Notes: generated by a model not told the origin, from the sequence alone. DNA of 64,000 bases from Bin87 sp965222895 (GCA_965222895.1 CBDCVB010000002.1:1178001-1242000); one strand, 5' to 3'; shown: positions 1 to 9,227, numbered from the stretch's first letter. Translations and numbers: made by a program.

Positions 1-715
1 ACCATCGCTGGACAGTCCTACCGGCATCTGCTGTTCCAGTTGATCCTCAGCCACTCGGGGTGGCGCTACGCCGAGGTCGCCGCCAGCGAGACCTTCCTGG
101 CGTTGCAGCAGGGATTGCAGGCCGCCCTCTGGACCCTGGGCGGCGTTCCAGAGGTGGTGCGCAGCGACAATACCTCGGCTGCCACCCACGAATTGCGCAG
201 CAGCCGCGGCCGGGCGCTGAACGACAATTACGCCGCCCTGCTGGACCACTACGGTCTCCACTCCACCCGCATCAATCGCGGCCAGAGCCATGAAAACGGC
301 GTCGCCGAGCACGCCCACTACCGCTTGAAGGACGCCATGGACCAGGCCCTCATCCTGCAGGGCAGCCGCGATTTCGACACCACCGACGACTACGCCGACT
401 TTGTCCAGGAGATGGTGGGGGAGACGCAATCGCCTGGTAGAAGGGAAGCTGGAGCAGGAGATGCCTTGCCTACGCTCCCTGCCGCCAGCTCCGGTGCCGG
501 AATACGTCAACTACCAAGCCAGGGTGCGCAGGTGGACCACCATCCCGTAGTAAAAAAGCGGGCAGCCGGTCGGACCTACACCGTGGCCCTCCCGTCTCAT
601 CGGCAGGGAGGTTCAGATCCGGCTGTACGCCGACTGGGTGGAAGTGTACTTCAAGGGCCACCTGGTGGAATGCAAAGATCCCGAATGGAAGACCGCAACT
701 GTCAGGATCCCAACT
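1..715 (+). pseudogene. istA: IS21-family IstA transposase remnant
   Basis: The 5' part lies outside the window. Readable protein covers part of the rve integrase core: an Asp in VVRSDNTS and a Glu in the NRGQSHENGVAEH stretch fit the last two acidic residues of a DDE site. After about position 418 the reading frame is lost; the rest of an IstA C-terminus (VPEYVNYQARVRRWTTIPV, then GREVQIRLYADWVEVYFKG) can be followed only by changing frame near 420 and again near 555-600. No istB follows, so the element is dead. Its 3' end meets the 3' end of the channel gene on the other strand. Confidence 0.8.
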
Positions 716-1553
716 CACCCCCGCAGTGAGGGCAAACCCCAAGAGCCACAGCGTCCTTGCCCTCCTCGTTGGCCTCCACCATCGCAGCGCTGAGGATGCC
801 GGCGGGCAGGGCAAACAGACCGATGCCCAGCACCGCGATCACCGCGGCGAGCAACCGGCCGATACCGGTAACGGGCACCGTGTCCCCGTAACCCACCGTC
901 GTCAGCGTCACCGCGCTCCACCACATCGCGGCCGGAATACTGGAGAAAACCTCGGGCTGAGCCCGAGCCTCAGCGAAGTACATCAAGGCCGCCGCGAGGA
1001 CCAGCACCACCAGCAAACCCACCACCGCCGTCAGCAGCTGGCCCGATTTGGAGCGTATCGCCATCCCCAAGCGCCGTCCTCCCGGCAAGTAACGGGCCAA
1101 CTTCGCGGACCGGGTCAACAGCCTGATGGCCAGCAGGAAGGACAGACTCAACTCGTCGCCTGCAGTAAACAGGATCACCACCGCCACCAGCGAAGGTAAC
1201 AGCACCCCACCATCAATCAACGCCGCCGGCGAGACCATGAAGCGGCCCCGCCGCCGCCATACACCACCCGCGCCAAACCCCTCCGCCGCCGCCCAGAACC
1301 GTACCGCGTACTCGAAAACGAACACGCCCAACGCGCAGTACTCGGACAAACGGAACCAAAAGGAGTATCCTTCCCTCAAACTCTCCACCGTCCAGAGAAT
1401 CAGGGAAAAGCTATTGATCAGGATGACCCCCACCAGCAGCAACTCCAGTAAATACGTGTGCCGGTCACCCCGCTCTTCGAAGAGCCGGTAGGCCCGCAAC
1501 CGCAGGCCCACCCGGGGACTCACCGCCGCAACACCCTCTTGTGAAGCGCTCAT
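702..1553 (-). CDS. Voltage-gated potassium channel (Kv-type)
   Basis: Six-transmembrane K+ channel of about 283 residues acting in the cytoplasmic membrane. S1-S3 are hydrophobic segments in the first 120 residues. S4 carries regularly spaced basic residues (IRLLTRSAKLARYL), the pattern of a voltage sensor. The pore has the selectivity filter TTVGYGDTVP between S5 and S6. The C-terminus ends in CPHCGGEL, which looks like half of a zinc ribbon; the stop lies inside IS21 debris, so a few native residues may be lost. The ATG at 1553 is preceded by AGGAGG at a good distance; a GTG at 1577 has no such site. It is divergent from the nspC-like gene, with only about 76 bases between them. Kv-like channels are known neighbours of DUF350/PspA gene sets, which fits the cluster. 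Confidence 0.85.
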   Translation of the reverse strand: MSASQEGVAAVSPRVGLRLRAYRLFEERGDRHTYLLELLLVGVILINSFSLILWTVESLREGYSFWFRLSEYCALGVFVFEYAVRFWAAAEGFGAGGVWRRRGRFMVSPAALIDGGVLLPSLVAVVILFTAGDELSLSFLLAIRLLTRSAKLARYLPGGRRLGMAIRSKSGQLLTAVVGLLVVLVLAAALMYFAEARAQPEVFSSIPAAMWWSAVTLTTVGYGDTVPVTGIGRLLAAVIAVLGIGLFALPAGILSAAMVEANEEGKDAVALGVCPHCGGELGS

Positions 1554-1629
1554 ACCAAACTTGCCTCCTGTCGACACGGCCCCGTCCCATCCAAAACGTC
1601 AGCTTGATGCGCGAGCACCAAGGACCAAG

Positions 1630-2865
1630 ATGATGAGACATTTGCACGACCATTATGGAACAATGAACAGCAAGGACTCCACCCGCAGAGCATCCGACTA
1701 CGACCAAATCCGGGACCTGCCCGACCAAACCCCCGCCTTCGTCATCGACGAAGTCGCCCTCACACAAGCCCTGCAGCGAGCCGACACCCTAAGGACCGCA
1801 ACTGGGTGCCAGATACTATTCGCCGTCAAGGCCTTCTCCTTCCAGCCCACCCTGGAACTCATGGCAACACACCTGGACGGGTTCGCCGTCAGCTCCACCT
1901 TTGAGGCCAAGCTCGCCCGCTCCACCCTGGGAGACGCCGGAACCGTCCACCTCACCACTCCGGCCATCAGGAAACAGGACCAGCCCCAGATCACCAGGTG
2001 GTGCGACTACGCAGCCTTCAACTCGTGGAACCAGTGGCGCACCCACCACGCTGCCATCGGCGCCGACGTCCGGTGCGGACTGCGGGTCAACACCGAACTG
2101 CCCTTCGCCGGCGACCGCCGACACGACCCCTGCCGCCCCCAATCCCGCCTGGGCGAGCCACTGGCCAACGTCGCCCAGATCCTGGACGGAAACGAGCCAA
2201 TCGACGGCCTGCTCATCCACACCAATTGCGAATCCACCAACCTGAAAGAGCTGGAACTCAACGTCCGCAAACTCCAAACTCACCTCTCCCACCGCCTCCA
2301 GAACGGCCGCCTCGGCTGGATCAACCTGGGCGGCGGATACCTGTTCCAAAGAGAAGACGGCTCGGACGTGGACCTCGAACCCCTGCGCCGCACCATCCAA
2401 GAGCTGCGCGACCACGGACTGGAAGTCTTCATCGAGCCGGGTAACGCCCTGATCCGCAACGCCGGCCACATCGTGGCCACCGTCCTCGAAATCCAGGAAA
2501 CGGCCCAACACCGTACCGCCATTCTTGACACCTCAGTAAACCACATGCCGGAGGTGTTCGAGTACCAGTTCGAACCAGACGTCGCGGGACACCAGGACGG
2601 AGCCCCCTGGGACTGCAACCTGGCCGGTGCCACCTGCCTGGCCGGCGATGTGTTCGGACAATACCAGTTCCCGGAGCCCCTGTCCGTTGGAGACCGGGTG
2701 GTGTTCCCAAACTCCGGCGCCTACACCCTCGTCAAGGCACACACCTTCAACGGGGTGAACCTGCCCACGATATACCACCTGTCCGCCGACGGACGGATGG
2801 AGATGAAGCGACGATATACCTACGAAGACTACGCCCGGCGATGGGCGGAGGATCAGGAACCATGA
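1630..2865 (+). CDS. nspC: Carboxynorspermidine decarboxylase-like PLP enzyme
   Basis: Fold-III PLP decarboxylase related to NspC, which decarboxylates carboxy(nor)spermidine in the alternative spermidine pathway. Visible features: TPAFVIDE at the N-terminus, the PLP lysine in ILFAVKAF, NPE-like CGLRVNTE, a SRLG motif, WINLGGGY, the phosphate/substrate loop FIEPGNALIRNAG, and a C-terminal GATCLAGDVFGQY block with the active-site Cys. Length (about 411 aa) is slightly above the usual 360-390. Two starts are possible: ATG 1630 after AAGGA, used here, and ATG 1663, closer to the usual family start. The 3' end overlaps the next gene as ATGA. Its usual partner carboxynorspermidine dehydrogenase is not in the window, so the true substrate is uncertain. 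Confidence 0.8.
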   Translation: MMRHLHDHYGTMNSKDSTRRASDYDQIRDLPDQTPAFVIDEVALTQALQRADTLRTATGCQILFAVKAFSFQPTLELMATHLDGFAVSSTFEAKLARSTLGDAGTVHLTTPAIRKQDQPQITRWCDYAAFNSWNQWRTHHAAIGADVRCGLRVNTELPFAGDRRHDPCRPQSRLGEPLANVAQILDGNEPIDGLLIHTNCESTNLKELELNVRKLQTHLSHRLQNGRLGWINLGGGYLFQREDGSDVDLEPLRRTIQELRDHGLEVFIEPGNALIRNAGHIVATVLEIQETAQHRTAILDTSVNHMPEVFEYQFEPDVAGHQDGAPWDCNLAGATCLAGDVFGQYQFPEPLSVGDRVVFPNSGAYTLVKAHTFNGVNLPTIYHLSADGRMEMKRRYTYEDYARRWAEDQEP

Positions 2866-4190
2866 CCGCACTCCAGCTCTCGGAAAGGCGCCTGGTCATC
2901 CCCCGTCCCCAACCAAACCAAGACGCCATGCACCACCTGGAATCAGTCGTCGCCAGCCAGACCGAGCCTGGAGACGTCCCGGTGCGCCTGGCGGTGAACC
3001 ACCAGTCCCAACACGACTACGCCTGCGAGGTCGGCATCCTGCGAGGACTCCAGGACCGGCCAGCGCCGGAATCCATCTTCCGGTTCGAACTTAGAGGACT
3101 GGAAAACACCGACCAGTTCAACGCCGTCCTGCTGATACCCACCGGAATCGGAGCCGAAATAGGCGGGCACGCCGGAGACGCCATGCCGGTCGCCAAACTC
3201 CTGGCGTCGGTCTGCGATACCCTGATCACCCACCCCAACGTGGTCAACGCCTCCGACCTGATCCAGATACCGCCGAATGCCCTATACGTCGAGGGCAGCG
3301 TTATATCCCGGCTCATGATGGGCACCGTCGGAATCCAGAGGACGCGCAACAACCGCCTTCTCGTCATCGTCGGACCCCATCACGACGACACCTTCATCCA
3401 CGCGGCCATCAATTCCGTGAACGCCGCCCGAACCTCTTACGGCATGCCGGAACCCACCATCGTCCGGATGCAGAACGGGCCCGTCATGCGCTCCAAATAC
3501 GCGCCCTCAGGCCGGGCTACCGGCCAAATCACCAAGCTGGAACCCCTACTCGACGTGCTGGACCACCTCGCCGGACAGTACGACGCCGTAGCCCTCACCT
3601 CCCAGATCGACGTGCCCCCAGAGTACCACGCCCAGTACTTCGAACTCCGGGGAGAGATGGTCAACCCATGGGGCGGCATCGAGGCCATGCTGACCCATAC
3701 CATCTCCGCCATCTACAACATCCCTTCCGCCCACTCCCCCATGTTCGAGAGCACCGAGATCGCCAACGCGGACCCCGGGATCACCGATCCCCGCATGGCG
3801 GCCGAAGCCGTCTCCCTGGCGATGGTCCAGTGCATCCTGCACGGCCTCCAGGCCAGCCCCAAAATAGTTACCGAACCCCAGGCCAGACAACACCACAGCG
3901 TCCTCAACGCCACCGACCTCTCGTGCATCGTCATACCCGACGGCTGCATCGGACTCCCCACCCTCGCCGCCCTAAAGCAGGGCATACCCACCATCGCAGT
4001 CCGAGAGAACCGGAACCTGATGGACAACGACCTGCGGATCCTTCCCTGGGCGCCGGGACAACTCCACGTCGCGGATAATTACCTCGAAGCAGCCGGCATC
4101 ATGGCCGCTATCCGCTCGGGAACTGACCCCAGCTCAGTCCGCAGACCCCTCTCTCCCGCTCCAGTTCACCACGAAGCCAGCGGCGACTGA
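2862..4190 (+). CDS. DUF3326-family protein
   Basis: About 442 residues, no predicted membrane segment. The region with LLIPTGIGAEIGGHAGDA, then LITHPNVVNASD and NALYVEGSVISRLMMG, matches what I remember of DUF3326, a family of unknown function known mainly from cyanobacteria. The later part has a GC[I]GLPTLAALKQGIPTIAVREN block that looks like a nucleotide or sugar-binding Rossmann edge. The ATG at 2862 overlaps the stop of the PLP decarboxylase (ATGA), with GGAGGATCAGGA upstream, so the two are translationally coupled and probably act in one pathway. Function is unknown; a role in making or modifying a polyamine-type metabolite is inference from coupling only. Confidence 0.75.
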   Translation: MTALQLSERRLVIPRPQPNQDAMHHLESVVASQTEPGDVPVRLAVNHQSQHDYACEVGILRGLQDRPAPESIFRFELRGLENTDQFNAVLLIPTGIGAEIGGHAGDAMPVAKLLASVCDTLITHPNVVNASDLIQIPPNALYVEGSVISRLMMGTVGIQRTRNNRLLVIVGPHHDDTFIHAAINSVNAARTSYGMPEPTIVRMQNGPVMRSKYAPSGRATGQITKLEPLLDVLDHLAGQYDAVALTSQIDVPPEYHAQYFELRGEMVNPWGGIEAMLTHTISAIYNIPSAHSPMFESTEIANADPGITDPRMAAEAVSLAMVQCILHGLQASPKIVTEPQARQHHSVLNATDLSCIVIPDGCIGLPTLAALKQGIPTIAVRENRNLMDNDLRILPWAPGQLHVADNYLEAAGIMAAIRSGTDPSSVRRPLSPAPVHHEASGD

Positions 4191-4225
4191 CCCACCTCGG
4201 ACCTTCGCTCATGACGGACGAGCCA

Positions 4226-4258
4226 CAAAAAAGCCCGCCCACCAGGCATCGGGCTCTT
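4226..4258. terminator. Bidirectional rho-independent terminator
   Basis: An A-run, then AGCCCG, a 12-base loop and CGGGCT followed by CTT. It sits 36 bases after the DUF3326 stop and just before the stop of the convergent pspAA, so it can serve both strands. Confidence 0.65.
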
Positions 4259-4292
4259 GCAAGACCCACAGCACACTGGAACTAACCAGGCA

Positions 4293-4571
4293 CTACCCCG
4301 GCACCAAGCCATCGCCGATGAAGATGTGCTCCGCCTCTGCCAGGGTCAGGTCAAGACCCGGCACGATGATGTCCGACTCCACCAGCTCATCCACCGGCAC
4401 GGCCTCACCCTGCTCCAGCACCAAGTCGTGCATCTCGGCAAGCAGCGAACTGAACAGGCCACCATCCTCGGCAGCCACCGCGTCCACCATCCGGTTGTCG
4501 ATGGCGTTCAGGCCGTCGATGGCAGCACCAGGCAGCGTGAACTGACCCTCACCCAATATCCGCACTATCAT
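4293..4571 (-). CDS. PspA-associated protein PspAA
   Basis: Small acidic 92-residue protein starting MIVRILGEGQF and ending in a hydrophobic GLVPG. This profile, with NAIDNRMVDAV and DELVESDIIVPG, matches the PspAA domain found next to PspA in Actinobacteria and other phyla. It follows pspA with a 2-base gap, so the two are co-translated. Known family role: accessory to PspA in envelope stress; biochemical function is not established. The stop lies near the terminator at 4226-4258. Confidence 0.8.
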   Translation of the reverse strand: MIVRILGEGQFTLPGAAIDGLNAIDNRMVDAVAAEDGGLFSSLLAEMHDLVLEQGEAVPVDELVESDIIVPGLDLTLAEAEHIFIGDGLVPG

Positions 4572-4573
4572 GA

Positions 4574-5299
4574 CTATCCCTCCGCCTTCGGGCTGGAACC
4601 AGATTCGGCGCTCCCTATCTTCAGAGCAGCCAACTCCGATTCCACGCTCTGCGAAACCGAAATCTTCGCCAGTTCCCGATCAATGTCGTCCCGGGTGCCG
4701 GTCGGATCCTCCAAGACTCCGGCTTCCACCAACTCGTCGATGGCGCCAGCCTTCGCCCGCATCTGGTCGGTCTTGTTCTCGGCGCGCTGGATTGCCAGCG
4801 ACATATCGCCCATCTCCTCGGAGATACCACCCAAGGCGGCCCCAATACGGACCTGGGCCTCGGCCGCCGAGTACTGGGCCTTGATGATCTCCTTCCGGTT
4901 ACGGAAGGCACTGACCTTGGTCTGCAGCCTGGCTTCCGACGCAGTCAGCTTCTCCTGCTCCAACTCCATGTTGGCCAGCTGCTCGTCCAGGCCCTCAAGC
5001 TCAAGCTCAGATTCGTTCTTGCGCTGCAAGGCCAGACGCGCCAGGTCGTCACGCCCGGCTTCCACCGCCTGACGAGCCTGCCGCTCCAGACGGGTCACGT
5101 TGGTGCGCACGCGGTCCGCCTGTTGCTGGATGCGCCGACGAGCGGTCACCATCTCAACCACACCCCGCTTCACCCTCTGCAACATCTCCAACTGCTGCTC
5201 GTAGGAGTAATCCAGCGTCTCCCGCGGATCCTCCGCCGAGTCGAGCAGCCGGTTCATCTTCGACTTCACTATCGTGGACATCCTGGATATCATTCCCAT
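4574..5299 (-). CDS. pspA: PspA/IM30 (ESCRT-III-like) membrane-stress protein
   Basis: A 241-residue, almost entirely helical protein of the PspA/Vipp1 superfamily. It starts with the amphipathic helix (MGMISRMSTIVKSKMN) followed by LLDSAEDPRETLDYSYEQQ, the family signature, then long coiled-coil helices to about residue 190 and an acidic tail. PspA proteins assemble on the inner face of the cytoplasmic membrane and limit proton leakage. The ATG at 5299 has AGGAGG 9 bases upstream. Order on the minus strand: small membrane protein, pspA, pspAA. In E. coli the PspA-like YjfJ sits beside the DUF350 protein YjfL, and the same two families are close here. Confidence 0.92.
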   Translation of the reverse strand: MGMISRMSTIVKSKMNRLLDSAEDPRETLDYSYEQQLEMLQRVKRGVVEMVTARRRIQQQADRVRTNVTRLERQARQAVEAGRDDLARLALQRKNESELELEGLDEQLANMELEQEKLTASEARLQTKVSAFRNRKEIIKAQYSAAEAQVRIGAALGGISEEMGDMSLAIQRAENKTDQMRAKAGAIDELVEAGVLEDPTGTRDDIDRELAKISVSQSVESELAALKIGSAESGSSPKAEG

Positions 5300-5357
5300 C
5301 TTCAGAATCCTCCTGAATCAAGTGCAAGGACGGAACGGAGCTCAGCTCCAGCTCCCG

Positions 5358-5534
5358 TCAATAATCTCTCTTTCGCGACGTGAAGGCCCGGACGAATATC
5401 ACCAAACCGACCACCACGCACAACACTCCCCCAATCCGGACCAGGAAGTCCAGGATACCAACCAGCATCAGTATCCCCAAAACCAGGAGCAACAACCCGC
5501 CCAATACGCTTCCGCCGGCAGTCAACAGTCGCAT
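5358..5534 (-). CDS. Small two-helix membrane protein upstream of pspA
   Basis: 58 residues starting MRLLTAGGSVLGG, with two hydrophobic segments (about 8-28 and 33-50) and a basic tail (RAFTSRKRDY). The start is fixed by GGAGGTGA four bases before ATG 5534. It lies 58 bases upstream of pspA on the same strand, so it is probably the first gene of the pspA operon. No family recognised with certainty; it may serve as a membrane partner for PspA in the way PspB or PspC does elsewhere, which is inference. Confidence 0.7.
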   Translation of the reverse strand: MRLLTAGGSVLGGLLLLVLGILMLVGILDFLVRIGGVLCVVVGLVIFVRAFTSRKRDY

Positions 5535-5587
5535 CCAATCACCTCCAACAACGGACACACCATAAGGGTAAACGGCACCTGGGCCAG

Positions 5588-5595
5588 ATTATAAT
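5588..5595. promoter_or_regulatory. Shared divergent -10 element (ATTATAAT)
   Basis: ATTATAAT reads as TATAAT on both strands, midway between the start of the pspA operon (5534, minus) and the DUF4178 gene (5645, plus). Neither strand has a good -35. A divergent promoter that co-regulates both arms of the cluster is the simplest reading. Confidence 0.5.
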
Positions 5596-5644
5596 GAACA
5601 CTGTACCCCATTATGAGTTAAATCCTACAACGGGAGGAGCCGCC

Positions 5645-6235
5645 GTGACAAGGAAACCGAGTCTCATCAACCGCATCCTGGGCCGCCACAAACGGCGCCC
5701 CACCAACACTCCCGCCCACCAGCCGGACCAGAACGACCTGGCGTTCGCCGGAGTCGGAGACGTGGTCACCCTCCCAGGCCAAGCCCCGGACCACGACGAC
5801 CCCTACCTGATCATAGAGCGCGTCCAACGGTATTCCGGCACCGGCGGCGAGTGGACCGAGATAGTAACGGCCAACTCGCAACGCAGGGTCTGGATCGAAT
5901 ACACGAAAACACCAGACGGCCTGTTCGTCACCACCGCCCACGACCGCCAACCCCTGAGCCTGGAAGCCATCGGCCTGACCGAAGGCGAACTCATCACCCT
6001 GGACGAAGAGCACTCCCTCAACAACGGAGTCATCATCGAGGGAAAGCGCTACTCCTACCGGAACAGCTTCGAAGCCTTCACCCAGCCAGACCACCAGCAG
6101 GGCTTCTACCTGTGGGACTTCATCGCCGACGACGGCACCCAGACACTCGCGGTCACCAAGGCCGAGGGCATACCCTTTGAGGCATACTTCAACGACGTGA
6201 TCGACCCGGACGACGTGAACCTGTACCGGTCCTAA
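5645..6235 (+). CDS. DUF4178 domain protein
   Basis: About 196 residues, soluble. Residues about 30-180 show the DUF4178 pattern: GVGDVVTLPG, then YLIIERVQRYSGTGGEW, a WIEYTK strand, and a YLWDFI block near the end. The GTG at 5645 is chosen because GGGAGGAG lies just upstream; an ATG at 5594 overlaps the -10 element and would be upstream of the likely transcription start. DUF4178 proteins are repeatedly found with DUF350 membrane proteins, spermidine-synthase-like enzymes and PspA homologues, the combination seen here. Function unknown. Confidence 0.8.
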   Translation: MTRKPSLINRILGRHKRRPTNTPAHQPDQNDLAFAGVGDVVTLPGQAPDHDDPYLIIERVQRYSGTGGEWTEIVTANSQRRVWIEYTKTPDGLFVTTAHDRQPLSLEAIGLTEGELITLDEEHSLNNGVIIEGKRYSYRNSFEAFTQPDHQQGFYLWDFIADDGTQTLAVTKAEGIPFEAYFNDVIDPDDVNLYRS

Positions 6236-6332
6236 AACGTCAACCATCACCCGGCATTACCCTCAACCGCCCTAGACTAAAGATCCAACACGCCAGCCGG
6301 CGCCACCAGTCAACAACACGGAGCAGACCAAA

Positions 6333-7220
6333 ATGGACACCCTGATTGACATCCTAACATTCCTGCCGCGCGGACTGATCTACGTCGCGCTGGGAGTGGC
6401 CATACTGGTCCTCGCAACCCTCGCTCGCGAAATCGTCACCCGCCACAAGCTCGAAGAGGAGATCGTCACCAAGAAGAACACTGCCGTCGCCCTGCGCCTC
6501 ACCGGCTACCTCCTGGGCGTGATCATCGTGTTCGTCGGCGCCGTGTACCAACCCCAGCAGTGGGACGCCAACCTCAATCCCGGCCTGGGCATTGACCGGG
6601 GTTTCGGGATGCAGCTGCTGTGGACCTTCGCCTATGCCATGGCCGGCGTCGTCGCCCTCAATCTGGTACGCCCCATCACCGACCGGCTGGTGCTCTACAA
6701 GTTCCAGGTGGAGAAGGAGATTGTCGAAGACCAAAACGTGGGCGTCGCCGCCGCTGAATTCGGAATCAACGTCGCCGCCGGACTCGTCATCGCCGGCGCC
6801 ATCGCCGGCTACGGCAGCCCCCTCAACGCCCTCGCCTTCTTCGGCATCGGCCTCGCCGCCCTGATCCTGTTTGCCCTGTTTTACGAGTGGACCACGCCCT
6901 TCAACATCCACGAGGAGATCGAATCCGACAACCCCGCCGTCGGCATCGCCCTGGGCGGCAACCTGGTCGCCATCGGACTCGTGATCTTCAAGGCCACCTT
7001 CGGAGACTTCTTCGGCTGGACGACGAGCCTCATCGAGTTCGGTGTCTTCGCCGTCGTTGGCTTCGTCATGCTCTACCTGATCAGACTCGCCGTCGACGCC
7101 CTCATACTTCCGAGAACCAAAACCTCCGAAGCGTTGGCAGCAGGCCGCAACACCGGAGTCGCCATCGTAGAGAGCACGGTAGTCATCAGCTCCGCCCTCA
7201 TCCTGCTGGTCGCCATCTGA
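6333..7220 (+). CDS. DUF350 membrane protein with three repeats
   Basis: 295 residues, about nine transmembrane segments arranged as three similar units. Each unit contains an N[TPV]-[AG]VA...[AL]-type motif: KKNTAVALRLTGYLLG, QNVGVAAAEFGINVAAG, DNPAVGIALGGNLVAIG, with a final partial NTGVAIVEST. This is the DUF350 family (E. coli YjfL type). GGAG lies 9 bases before ATG 6333. It follows the DUF4178 gene by about 100 bases and is convergent with the next operon (24 bases between stops). Family role unknown; it is a regular partner of PspA-like and polyamine enzymes. Confidence 0.88.
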   Translation: MDTLIDILTFLPRGLIYVALGVAILVLATLAREIVTRHKLEEEIVTKKNTAVALRLTGYLLGVIIVFVGAVYQPQQWDANLNPGLGIDRGFGMQLLWTFAYAMAGVVALNLVRPITDRLVLYKFQVEKEIVEDQNVGVAAAEFGINVAAGLVIAGAIAGYGSPLNALAFFGIGLAALILFALFYEWTTPFNIHEEIESDNPAVGIALGGNLVAIGLVIFKATFGDFFGWTTSLIEFGVFAVVGFVMLYLIRLAVDALILPRTKTSEALAAGRNTGVAIVESTVVISSALILLVAI

Positions 7221-7244
7221 GGGAGCAACCAAACCGGCCCACGC

Positions 7245-8300
7245 TCAGAGGGTCAGCAGCCGAGCCCGTATTCCAGCATCAGCGACCCGGGCTTGCTCCG
7301 CAACCGCCTGGGCCTCCAGCACAACCTGGCCGCTTTCGATAATGGTAGACAGCAAACCGGGGCTCGGAGCGGGAAAAGCGCGGTTCACCACCGGCTCCAG
7401 CAGATGGTCAAAGGCGCGGACATCACCAACCACCGCTGCCCAGGAATCTGCCCACGGGTCGGCAGTCCCGTCGTAGAGCCGCAGCAGGAACACCGCCCGC
7501 AGCGGATCCAGCCCCTCCGCCATCAGCGCTAGAACCCGCAGGTCGTCCCCCATTCCAGTCCCGAACTCCACCGGCTGCCCGCCTTCACCCCACAAAACGT
7601 CCGAATAGAGGTCGAATCGGTCGATGAGACCCTCAGTCTCGGCCACCAACCAGCCGATGAAAGACCGGCCCAGCTCCGTCACCCGGGAGAATTCGTCCGA
7701 GCCCAGGCCCAGGAGACGCCGCTGGTACAAGCCGGCAACCACCGGCCAGCACGGCTCTCCACGATCCAGCGCCGCCGGAGACGGCACTCGACAAGCGCAC
7801 TTGTCCACGAAGTAGAGAACCAGGCAGGCCCGCATCCAGTCCAACCACTCGTCCAAGTCGCCCACGTAACCAGCGGCCACTCCCCAATCCAGTGGACGGT
7901 AACACGGCGCCAGACGCAGCAACAGATCACCTCCCCCGCTGGCCGGGCCGGCGCAAAAGGCCGGGCCGTGGATGCGCGGGGCAATCGGAACGTCAGCCTG
8001 GGCCAGAGAGCCCCAACTACGCCCGGTGTAAAACGACAATTGGCACAAACCCTCACGCCACTGGCCCACCAGCTCAAACAGCTCGGCGTAACAGGCGGGC
8101 AGGTCAGGATTGCCGACGCAATCCAGTCCAGCCAACACCTCGGACCGCTCGGAAGCGTTCGCGGGGAAAAGCCCATCCAACAACGAACGCAGCGTCAGAA
8201 CACGGGCATCATCGGACAGGACCGCGTCCAAATAGGTGTCGTAGGGAAATCGGTCAGTCCAAACCGAAACCGACAACCCGTCCCGGATACCCCCGGACAT
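7245..8300 (-). CDS. Unknown protein, last gene of the SecA-like operon
   Basis: 351 residues, no signal peptide and no clear membrane helix. I do not recognise a family. It is rich in Leu, Trp and Asp/Glu, probably alpha-helical, with Cys scattered in the middle (CLVLYFVDKCACRV, GEPCWPVV). It starts 5 bases after the lipoprotein stop, so it is the fourth cistron of the operon. Context suggests a cytoplasmic partner of the SecA-like ATPase or the transglutaminase-like protein. Confidence 0.7.
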   Translation of the reverse strand: MSGGIRDGLSVSVWTDRFPYDTYLDAVLSDDARVLTLRSLLDGLFPANASERSEVLAGLDCVGNPDLPACYAELFELVGQWREGLCQLSFYTGRSWGSLAQADVPIAPRIHGPAFCAGPASGGGDLLLRLAPCYRPLDWGVAAGYVGDLDEWLDWMRACLVLYFVDKCACRVPSPAALDRGEPCWPVVAGLYQRRLLGLGSDEFSRVTELGRSFIGWLVAETEGLIDRFDLYSDVLWGEGGQPVEFGTGMGDDLRVLALMAEGLDPLRAVFLLRLYDGTADPWADSWAAVVGDVRAFDHLLEPVVNRAFPAPSPGLLSTIIESGQVVLEAQAVAEQARVADAGIRARLLTL

Positions 8301-8305
8301 CGGCC

Positions 8306-9184
8306 TTATCCCACCCGCACCAAGCGGGCCAGCGCACGATCAACCTTCACCGCCGCAGCGCCACCTCCACCGCTGAATCCACCGCTCCCGAAACCGCCGC
8401 CGCCCTTGGAGATCGAAGACCCGGAGCCCGAACCGGCTCCCCCGGAAACGGAACCACTGCGCGCGCCGGAGAACGAAGCGCTGTTCCGGAAGGTACCGGT
8501 GGCTTTCTGCGTACTTTGGTAGGTGGAACGGCTGGTTCCCAGATTGCGACCAGCCTCCTGGTAACGCGAGCCCTGAAAAGTCTGCTGCCGACTGGTGTAC
8601 TGCCGGTTCGTCTCCTGCTGGGCGCGGTATTGGGACCCCCCACGGTAGGTGTCACGCTGTCTACGCAGATCCGGCCCGCGATCCGGAGGTGTCTGATAGT
8701 AGTAATTGTTGCCCCTGAACCCACCCGCCAGCAGATAGAAAAAGAGAAAGTCGCCGCCACCAAAGCTGCTGCGATAGTACGAGTTGGCGTGATGCCCGGC
8801 CAGCTCGTGCCGGTCGTCCTGGCGCACGATGGAGAACAACAGGTCGTCCACCGCGTCGTCAATCTCGGAGTTGCCGTCCAGGTCCTCCCAGCCATCCAGC
8901 ACCATGCGGTCCGTCTCCTGGGCAACGCGCACCAGAATGACCCCGTCCCCCTCGTAGATTTCGTTCACCCGGGTCTCAAAGTCGCTGGCGCTGGTCGAGT
9001 CCTGGAACGCCGTCTGCACCTCCTCCATGTTGATCCGGCCCGCCGCGCCGTCGGTGGCCGCCCACTGCCGATATCCGGCCGGCTCGGCGGAGGCAGCGGG
9101 AGAACAGGCCGCCAGCAGCGGCGACGAAACCAGCAACCCGCCGGCCGAAACAGCCAGCACTTTCCGGCTAACATTTCCAGACAT
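8306..9184 (-). CDS. Glycine-rich lipoprotein
   Basis: 292 residues with an N-terminal signal and a lipobox (SSPLLAAC, Cys about 27), so exported and lipid-anchored. Residues 30-125 form a small acidic domain ending in WEDLDGNSEIDDAVDDLL, an acidic loop that recalls a Ca-binding site but is not a canonical EF-hand. Residues 140-230 are rich in Tyr, Arg, Gln and Asn (GGFRGNNYYYQ, RRQRDTYRGG), and the C-terminal 60 residues are Gly/Ser-rich. GGAGAT precedes ATG 9184. It lies 43 bases behind the SecA-like gene, and an exported protein encoded beside a dedicated SecA-like motor is an obvious candidate cargo or partner (inference). Confidence 0.75.
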   Translation of the reverse strand: MSGNVSRKVLAVSAGGLLVSSPLLAACSPAASAEPAGYRQWAATDGAAGRINMEEVQTAFQDSTSASDFETRVNEIYEGDGVILVRVAQETDRMVLDGWEDLDGNSEIDDAVDDLLFSIVRQDDRHELAGHHANSYYRSSFGGGDFLFFYLLAGGFRGNNYYYQTPPDRGPDLRRQRDTYRGGSQYRAQQETNRQYTSRQQTFQGSRYQEAGRNLGTSRSTYQSTQKATGTFRNSASFSGARSGSVSGGAGSGSGSSISKGGGGFGSGGFSGGGGAAAVKVDRALARLVRVG

Positions 9185-9227
9185 GGCGTTTATCTCCTTC
9201 CTGCGTCCAGCAGAGAGCGTTTCAAGA

